Source: Nitrosotalea sp. | GTDB lineage: Archaea > Thermoproteota > Nitrososphaeria > Nitrososphaerales > Nitrosopumilaceae | Reading direction: 5' to 3' | NCBI GenBank assembly: GCA_023252335.1 | Contig: JAJPEA010000076.1 | Location: forward strand, 1-8,793 | DNA length: 8,793 bases | Shown: positions 1 to 3,935 of the stretch, one piece after another | Position numbering within the stretch: position 1 is the first letter of the stretch | How the letters are laid out: every line of letters starts with the position of its first letter | Position numbers and translations under genes: made by a program | The notes under the pieces: model-generated | Database searches by the model: none | The model's input: the letters and a program-made list of their open reading frames with translations, nothing else | Told to the model about the DNA's origin: nothing

Positions 1-5
1 GAATA

Positions 6-11
6 GAGGAG
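6..11 (+). promoter_or_regulatory. Shine-Dalgarno site of the first gene
   Basis: The hexamer GAGGAG lies six nucleotides before the ATG at 18, which is good spacing for pairing with the archaeal 16S rRNA 3' end. It fixes the start at 18. It also implies that this transcript has a 5' leader or that the gene sits inside an operon beginning left of the window, unlike most other genes here, which look leaderless. Confidence 0.7.
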
Positions 12-17
12 TGCGAC

Positions 18-716
18 ATGACAAGTAAAACATGTATCAGAACAGTGCTTGTCATTTTAGCTCTAGTCATAATAATTCCATCAATTGGAGTGGCTCATGC
101 AAATTATGGATATGTAAAATCAACACCGGCAACAGAATATGGAACGACATCAGAAAGTACAACTGGGACAAATTCTATTCCGCTTGTCAATGTTTGCATA
201 TTCCAACCCATAGACTTTACAATGGATCCTAGCTTGCCTAGTCTTATCCTTGCCGAAGTAAAACACGATAACGTAGCTGGCATCATAGTAAATATTGCAA
301 ATCAAGCATTTCACAATTATAATTGCGGTCACATTATCAAGATTGATAGATCAATAAATCAGAATTATCGTTTCACTGATAAAACTACAAAATATCAAGT
401 AAGCGGTAATGTTCTAACAATTTTTACCTACAAGACTGGCAAGCCAACTCCAGGAAGTCTCGGAGGAGGAACAGCTGGTGCAGCCTCAGGGAAATCAAGT
501 GGCGGAGGAAACCCCATACCGATGACAAATTGGGATTGTGAAATGCAAGCCCACACTACATTTCATAGCAACTATCACATATCTCAAAATGGATATGTGG
601 ATGCATACACAAGTAAATGCAATCCATATAGCTCAAGTCATCCTGTAAGCGATGAACTTCCGATAAACGTGATAAAACAGTCAGTTGACATGGGTCTCAA
701 AAAATTGGGATTGTAA
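18..716 (+). CDS. Secreted four-cysteine protein of unknown function
   Basis: A 232-residue protein that I do not recognise. Residues 1-28 form a Sec signal peptide: a basic start (K4, R8), a hydrophobic core at about 9-25, and an AHA site predicting cleavage after A28. The mature part has two halves separated by a Gly/Ser-rich flexible linker at about 146-167. The N-terminal half holds C60 and C103, and the C-terminal half holds C174 and C201. This even distribution suggests one disulfide per half, which is an inference. There is no second membrane segment, so the product is probably released or held non-covalently at the cell surface. The start is supported by the GAGGAG site upstream. The gene ends tail to tail against a small gene on the other strand, with 45 nt between their stops. 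A role in the envelope is likely; enzymatic activity cannot be judged. Confidence 0.85.
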   Translation: MTSKTCIRTVLVILALVIIIPSIGVAHANYGYVKSTPATEYGTTSESTTGTNSIPLVNVCIFQPIDFTMDPSLPSLILAEVKHDNVAGIIVNIANQAFHNYNCGHIIKIDRSINQNYRFTDKTTKYQVSGNVLTIFTYKTGKPTPGSLGGGTAGAASGKSSGGGNPIPMTNWDCEMQAHTTFHSNYHISQNGYVDAYTSKCNPYSSSHPVSDELPINVIKQSVDMGLKKLGL

Positions 717-752
717 AACTCACATGACATATTGTTGATACGATTACAATCT

Positions 753-768
753 ACTCTAAATTCAGAGT
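753..768. terminator. Weak hairpin between convergent genes
   Basis: ACTCT (753-757) and AGAGT (764-768) form a perfect five-base-pair stem around a six-base loop. It sits between two convergent genes and includes the stop codon of the minus-strand gene. No T-run follows on either strand, so a role in transcript ending is only a possibility; a stem this short can arise by chance. Confidence 0.2.
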
Positions 769-902
769 GACTTGAATTTCTTGATTGCCTCTCTTGTCAG
801 TCTCTCTTTTTCTTCTTCTGATATTATGGTAGGATCTTCAGAAGCTAGTGCCTTGTTGTACTCGTCTTCAGTGTTTGATTTCATCTTTCTTTTTTCTTCC
901 AT
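762..902 (-). CDS. 46-residue highly charged microprotein
   Basis: A small open frame of 46 residues starting MEEKRKMKSN and ending EAIKKFKSL. An in-frame stop lies seven codons upstream with no start codon between, so the ATG at 902 is the only reasonable start. About half the residues are charged. The segment from about residue 27 (ISEEEKERLTREAIKKF) reads as an amphipathic helix, and the middle is acidic. There are no cysteines, signal peptide or membrane segment, so it should be cytoplasmic. It is last in a minus-strand run, 39 nt after the preceding gene's stop. A TATA-like TTGATAAA at 930-937, about 31 nt upstream, could serve it, or it could be co-transcribed. Function unknown; it may be a binding partner or regulator. 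The coding call rests on protein-like composition, a clean start and stop, and an otherwise empty gap. Confidence 0.6.
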   Translation of the reverse strand: MEEKRKMKSNTEDEYNKALASEDPTIISEEEKERLTREAIKKFKSL

Positions 903-941
903 GATACCATTACAGGTTGTCTAGACATGTTTATCAAGATT

Positions 942-1241
942 TTATTCCATCTTGGACTCGTCAGCAACATAATGCTTCATTAATGAAATGATATACGACG
1001 AGGTACGAATCTTCTCATGGGTATAGTTTGTATGAATAAACCTCATTTTTTCATGCATTGAAATAGCTTTTGCCCATATCTGCCTCATGGTAGACCTGTC
1101 AATTGGCCACAGGGAATCATTAGTTGACACCATTATCCTGCCACCTGAATACTTGGCAGAAAAGGGCTTGGTCTGGGTTGCAAACTGTTTTTGTTCTGCA
1201 AGATCTGCTGCCATCAGACTCCAAAACTCGTCAAACTTCAT
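942..1241 (-). CDS. 99-residue conserved-looking hypothetical protein
   Basis: A soluble protein with no signal peptide, membrane segment or cysteine. It begins MKFDEFW and has aromatic and basic residues spread throughout. The first 50 residues look alpha/beta, with a stretch at about 29-43 (SAKYSGGRIMVSTND) predicted as strands. The rest looks helical and ends in a Tyr/His/Lys-rich segment (THEKIRTSSYI, then LMKHYV). This resembles small archaeal nucleic-acid-binding or protein-interaction domains, but I cannot name a family. The frame extends to a TTG at 1259, giving 105 residues. I prefer the ATG at 1241 because a TTAAAT element at 1266-1271 is centred 27-28 nt before it, the expected geometry of a leaderless archaeal promoter, and neither start has a Shine-Dalgarno site. 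It lies 36 nt after the zinc-ribbon gene and 39 nt before the 46-residue gene, all on the same strand. Confidence 0.75.
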   Translation of the reverse strand: MKFDEFWSLMAADLAEQKQFATQTKPFSAKYSGGRIMVSTNDSLWPIDRSTMRQIWAKAISMHEKMRFIHTNYTHEKIRTSSYIISLMKHYVADESKME

Positions 1242-1265
1242 TGGTATGAATACAGACAATCTTTG

Positions 1266-1271
1266 ATTTAA
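1266..1271 (-). promoter_or_regulatory. TATA-like element of the 99-residue gene
   Basis: TTAAAT on the minus strand is centred about 27.5 nt upstream of the ATG at 1241. That spacing would put the transcription start at or next to the ATG, and it is the main reason for choosing ATG over the upstream TTG. Confidence 0.4.
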
Positions 1272-1277
1272 CTAGTT

Positions 1278-1376
1278 TTACGATATGATTTTGTTGTTGC
1301 AGCAAAAACAAGTGTAGATTGTTTTGGATTCTTTTACAGACTTGTCCATTGGCGAGCCGCATTTTGGACATTCCAT
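1278..1376 (-). CDS. 32-residue zinc-ribbon microprotein
   Basis: A very short gene encoding MECPKCGSPM, a basic middle (DKSVKESK), and a second knuckle, TCFCCNN. Cysteines are at residues 3, 6, 23, 25 and 26. CPKCG is a classic zinc knuckle; paired with the C-x-C-C cluster 16 residues later it makes a plausible four-cysteine zinc ribbon, with one cysteine in excess. There is no room for any other domain, so the product is essentially a free zinc ribbon, probably a nucleic-acid or protein-binding accessory factor in the cytoplasm. It starts with ATG 79 nt downstream of the histidine-kinase stop and lies 36 nt before the 99-residue gene. A weak TATA-like CTTATTGTA at 1400-1408 is about 28 nt upstream. 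Function unknown. The cysteine spacing makes chance coding unlikely. Confidence 0.72.
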   Translation of the reverse strand: MECPKCGSPMDKSVKESKTIYTCFCCNNKIIS

Positions 1377-1447
1377 GAAAACCAGTTAAGATGTAATTCT
1401 ACAATAAGATTTTGTTTTTTATGATTTGTAAAGTGATATCATGAGAC

Positions 1448-1452
1448 AAAAA
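1448..1452 (-). terminator. Possible T-tract terminator after the kinase gene
   Basis: On the minus strand a run of five T begins four nucleotides after the kinase stop codon. Archaeal RNA polymerase commonly stops at T-rich tracts without a hairpin. The tract is short, so read-through into the zinc-ribbon gene remains possible. Confidence 0.25.
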
Positions 1453-1455
1453 TTC

Positions 1456-3069
1456 TCAATTATGCATAGGCAATGTAAACGCAAACGTGGCTCCCTTTCC
1501 ATGTAAATTGTTTGTACCCCAGATTCTTCCCCCATGTGCTTCAGCAATATTTTTTGATATATACAGACCAACGCCTGTGCCGCTGTGATGTTTTGTGGCA
1601 AATTTTGTAAAAAGATTAGGCATAATATCCGGATCTATTCCAGTTCCAGTGTCTTTTACAGAGACAGTCACTTGATCATATTCTTTTTTCATGGTAATTG
1701 ATATTATTCCTTTTTCAGTGAATTTGAGTGCATTGTGAATCAAGTTAGATATTATCTGTGCAACTTTCTCCTTGTCTGCTCTAACAAACACAGGATCATG
1801 TCTTACAAACGACAATTCAACAGGATAATGCGAGTTGATACTTTTGGTTTGATTTCTAAAATCTTCTACCAACAGATAAATCACTTCGGATAGATCAAAC
1901 CTATCCTTTCGAATCACAAGTGTCTTGTTCTGGATCTTTGTCAAGTCTAGCAGGTTGTTTGTTAACAGCTTGAGTCGCAAGGCATTTCTCTGAATTGCAT
2001 CAACGTATGATTCATTTTTTGTAGGTTCTGATTGTAACAACTCGGCATATGTAAGCAGTGCCTGGATAGGAGTCTTGATCTCATGGCTTGCAATGTTGAT
2101 AAACTCATCCTGAAGCCTTTCGTGATCTTTTAGTCTTTCACTTAGCTCATCAGACTTCCATAACAGTTCAAAAAACAATCGTATTGATTGTATCACAGAA
2201 ATACTGTTAGAGTACAACCCATATCCAAGTGTCTTTGAAAATTCTGTTCCCGTCTCCTCGTGGACCTCAGATATGAAAAATTTAGAGTTGTCAACTATGA
2301 GCAAGCCAACAGAGCCCTCAGGCCCATTTAAGACGCTGACATTAGAATTTGTGCGAAGAAATCGTACAATTCCCTCATTTTCACGGTCTATTGGACAAAT
2401 GATTCGAACCTTTGATTTTTCAGATGACTCGACAAGATTCCTCAAGATACCAAGTTTATACAGTCTTACCATTGATTTGCTCAAAGGCAATAATACCAAT
2501 GCTTCATTGTTTATGATTCTTGCAAGATTTGTTATAATTGCAGTAGACCTTTGAGGGTCGTTTATTACTTCGAAAAACTCTGGTTCTGTTCCTTCTTCAA
2601 TCTCTTTTAATTTTCGCTCTGCAAGAACAGATCTGTTCCACAAAGTTTCAAAGATGTGCCGCTGGACTTCAACTAGTTGCCTTGCGCTACTATAGATTGC
2701 ATGCGATACAGGTGTTACATCCTGTAGAGTTGCAGTTGCCAGAAACTCTTCATCTGTTACGCCAAATGCGCCATTTATGCCATCAAGGTGACGAAACTCA
2801 GATATCACGTTCATGAGCAGCTTGCAGAACTGTAGGTTAGATTTTGATATTTCTGTTATATATCGTATCTTGACACCTTTTCCTTTTAGTGAACGCAGTA
2901 TCTCCAAGTAATTTTTGAATCCAAGTGTCTCTAATGATTTGCCAGAATCTGCATAGATATTGATTTCATTTCTAGTGTTAAATGCACATTGTTTCCATTT
3001 TTCTAAAACATCGTGTTGGCCAAAAAGAATTTCAGTCTTTTCTGCACTGTTTGTCTTTACAAAGGTCAT
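1456..3069 (-). CDS. Soluble sensor histidine kinase with a duplicated sensor region
   Basis: A 537-residue two-component histidine kinase. The catalytic core is complete. The H-box SHEIKTP has the phospho-accepting His at 329. The N-box NLIHNALKF is at 442-450, the G1 box DTGTGI at 473-478, an F-box around F487 and F490, and the G2 box GTGVGL at 497-502. It should autophosphorylate from ATP and pass phosphate to a response regulator, but none is encoded here. No membrane segment is visible, so it is probably cytoplasmic. Residues 12-160 and 168-320 look like two copies of one alpha/beta sensor domain, each ending in a similar helix (IYSSAR...IFETLWNRS; LYSNSI...FFELLWKSD). They resemble the PLD-like/TrmB-C-type regions seen in archaeal kinases; that assignment is tentative. 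A short coiled coil at about 305-325 joins the sensor to the His domain. A TATA-like CTTTAATG about 27 nt upstream supports the ATG at 3069 and leaderless expression. Confidence 0.95.
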   Translation of the reverse strand: MTFVKTNSAEKTEILFGQHDVLEKWKQCAFNTRNEINIYADSGKSLETLGFKNYLEILRSLKGKGVKIRYITEISKSNLQFCKLLMNVISEFRHLDGINGAFGVTDEEFLATATLQDVTPVSHAIYSSARQLVEVQRHIFETLWNRSVLAERKLKEIEEGTEPEFFEVINDPQRSTAIITNLARIINNEALVLLPLSKSMVRLYKLGILRNLVESSEKSKVRIICPIDRENEGIVRFLRTNSNVSVLNGPEGSVGLLIVDNSKFFISEVHEETGTEFSKTLGYGLYSNSISVIQSIRLFFELLWKSDELSERLKDHERLQDEFINIASHEIKTPIQALLTYAELLQSEPTKNESYVDAIQRNALRLKLLTNNLLDLTKIQNKTLVIRKDRFDLSEVIYLLVEDFRNQTKSINSHYPVELSFVRHDPVFVRADKEKVAQIISNLIHNALKFTEKGIISITMKKEYDQVTVSVKDTGTGIDPDIMPNLFTKFATKHHSGTGVGLYISKNIAEAHGGRIWGTNNLHGKGATFAFTLPMHN

Positions 3070-3091
3070 GTTTTAGGTTACAACGGGGATT

Positions 3092-3099
3092 CATTAAAG
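3092..3099 (-). promoter_or_regulatory. TATA-like element of the histidine-kinase gene
   Basis: CTTTAATG on the minus strand is centred 26-27 nt upstream of the kinase ATG, with no Shine-Dalgarno site in between. This fits a leaderless archaeal promoter and suggests the kinase can be transcribed independently of the Hsp20 gene upstream. Confidence 0.45.
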
Positions 3100-3124
3100 C
3101 AATGTGCTAGATTGTTATGGGATG

Positions 3125-3171
3125 AAAAACATAATCAGGTGTAGAAAAACTTGTACATAACCAGTCTACAC
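3125..3171 (-). terminator. Hairpin plus T-tracts after the Hsp20 gene
   Basis: The perfect seven-base inverted repeat GTGTAGA (3139-3145) and TCTACAC (3165-3171) flanks a 19-base loop and includes the Hsp20 stop codon. On the minus strand, T5 tracts occur at 3149-3145 (in the loop and arm) and at 3129-3125, nine bases past the stem. Together these make a reasonable terminator separating the Hsp20 transcript from the kinase promoter. Confidence 0.4.
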
Positions 3172-3609
3172 TTTATCAAATACAATTTCCAGTACAGAGT
3201 TATTTACAGTAGATGACTTGATTGAGATTTGCTCAGAGGATACATTGCATGGTATCTCTTTTTTCAATATCTGTCCGTATTTCATTACCTCAATTGTCAA
3301 GATGCCATTTTTTACGTTAACCCAAACATCTTCTGTTCGTATTCCAGGCAGAGTTGCAATGACTCTAATTTCATTTCCAGTCTCAATTACATCAATTAGT
3401 GGGTCATTTCTCTCATGTTTTGGATATAGTTTTACTTTGTCAGCATCTTTTGAAAACAATTCATCAAGTGGTGTTGCAGTCACGTTTATGCGGACATTAA
3501 TCAGAGATGTAGAAGGCATATAGTTACCAGCATTATTTTTTGGTGGCGTGATACTAATTACACCTGAGACAAGGTCGTTGATATCTTTTAGCAATCCCTC
3601 AATATCCAT
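3166..3609 (-). CDS. Hsp20/alpha-crystallin family small heat-shock protein
   Basis: A 147-residue cytoplasmic small heat-shock protein, an ATP-independent holdase that binds unfolding proteins. The alpha-crystallin domain covers about 70-147. It starts with PLIDVIE, has the strand-turn motif ATLPGIRTEDVWVNV (LPG at 87-89), and ends with the signature-like NNSVLEIVF. The N-terminal arm of about 70 residues is typical. The protein stops directly after the last domain strand, so the C-terminal I-x-I/V tail used for higher oligomers in classical members is missing. The frame continues to a TTG at 3645. I chose the ATG at 3609 because a TATATGA-like box lies inside the TTG-ATG interval, about 29 nt before the ATG, which argues that transcription starts near 3609. 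The kinase follows 96 nt downstream with its own promoter. Gas-vesicle GvpH also carries this domain, but no gvp genes are present. Confidence 0.88.
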   Translation of the reverse strand: MDIEGLLKDINDLVSGVISITPPKNNAGNYMPSTSLINVRINVTATPLDELFSKDADKVKLYPKHERNDPLIDVIETGNEIRVIATLPGIRTEDVWVNVKNGILTIEVMKYGQILKKEIPCNVSSEQISIKSSTVNNSVLEIVFDKV

Positions 3610-3634
3610 TAGCAACTTAGCTAACGTGATTTTT

Positions 3635-3642
3635 TCATATAA
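3635..3642 (-). promoter_or_regulatory. TATA box of the Hsp20 gene
   Basis: The minus strand reads TTATATGA here, a good archaeal TATA match, centred about 29 nt upstream of the ATG at 3609. Its position inside the alternative TTG-started frame is the main argument against that longer start. Confidence 0.55.
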
Positions 3643-3645
3643 CAA

Positions 3646-3935
3646 TTTGGATAAAATGTTCTATAACAACACAACAGTTTTAGTCAATTATTCCAATTAT
3701 TATGAATATCAATTCAACATCAAGTCAATGTTTCCTGCATATTCACTTACTGTTACTATTCATTTGTGCAGTATTTGTAATCGTTCTTTGAATCATGTGA
3801 TCTTTGTGCTAGTTATGAAACTGATCACTAGAAAAAACTATAACAATATTATAATTTTTCAATCTATATTAATAATACAGTATAATGATTACATATTCAA
3901 ATAATGTATGAGAGATAGACAACAATCGACTAACG
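3646..3935. other. AT-rich divergent intergenic region
   Basis: This stretch separates the divergent Hsp20 and first surface-protein genes. It is strongly AT-rich and holds promoter-like elements on its right side. An interrupted palindrome, GTGATC (3797-3802) and GATCAC (3823-3828), overlaps a second one, CTAGT (3809-3813) and ACTAG (3827-3831). These could be a regulator-binding site, but nothing proves it. An open frame of 82 codons on the plus strand (3657-3904) has an Asn/Ile/Tyr-heavy composition expected of AT-rich DNA and is not called a gene. Confidence 0.6.
3864..3873 (+). promoter_or_regulatory. Candidate promoter of the first surface-protein gene
   Basis: CTATATTAAT is the best TATA match upstream of the ATG at 3936. 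It would place transcription start near 3895 and give a leader of about 40 nt. A weaker TAATGTAT at 3902-3909, centred about 30 nt before the ATG, would instead give a nearly leaderless transcript. I cannot decide between them. Confidence 0.35.

Noticed and set aside
1242..1259. TTG start giving a 105-residue form of the hypothetical protein
   Set aside because: The ATG at 1241 has a TATA-like box at the expected distance; the TTG would lie only about 10 nt from that box.
2273..2554. 93-codon open frame on the plus strand
   Set aside because: Lies entirely inside the histidine-kinase gene on the opposite strand, which has clear kinase motifs.
3548..3904. Open frame of 118 codons on the plus strand
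   Set aside because: Its first part is antisense to the Hsp20 gene and the rest lies in AT-rich intergenic DNA. The composition (Asn, Ile, Tyr) is that of random AT-rich sequence and no domain is visible.
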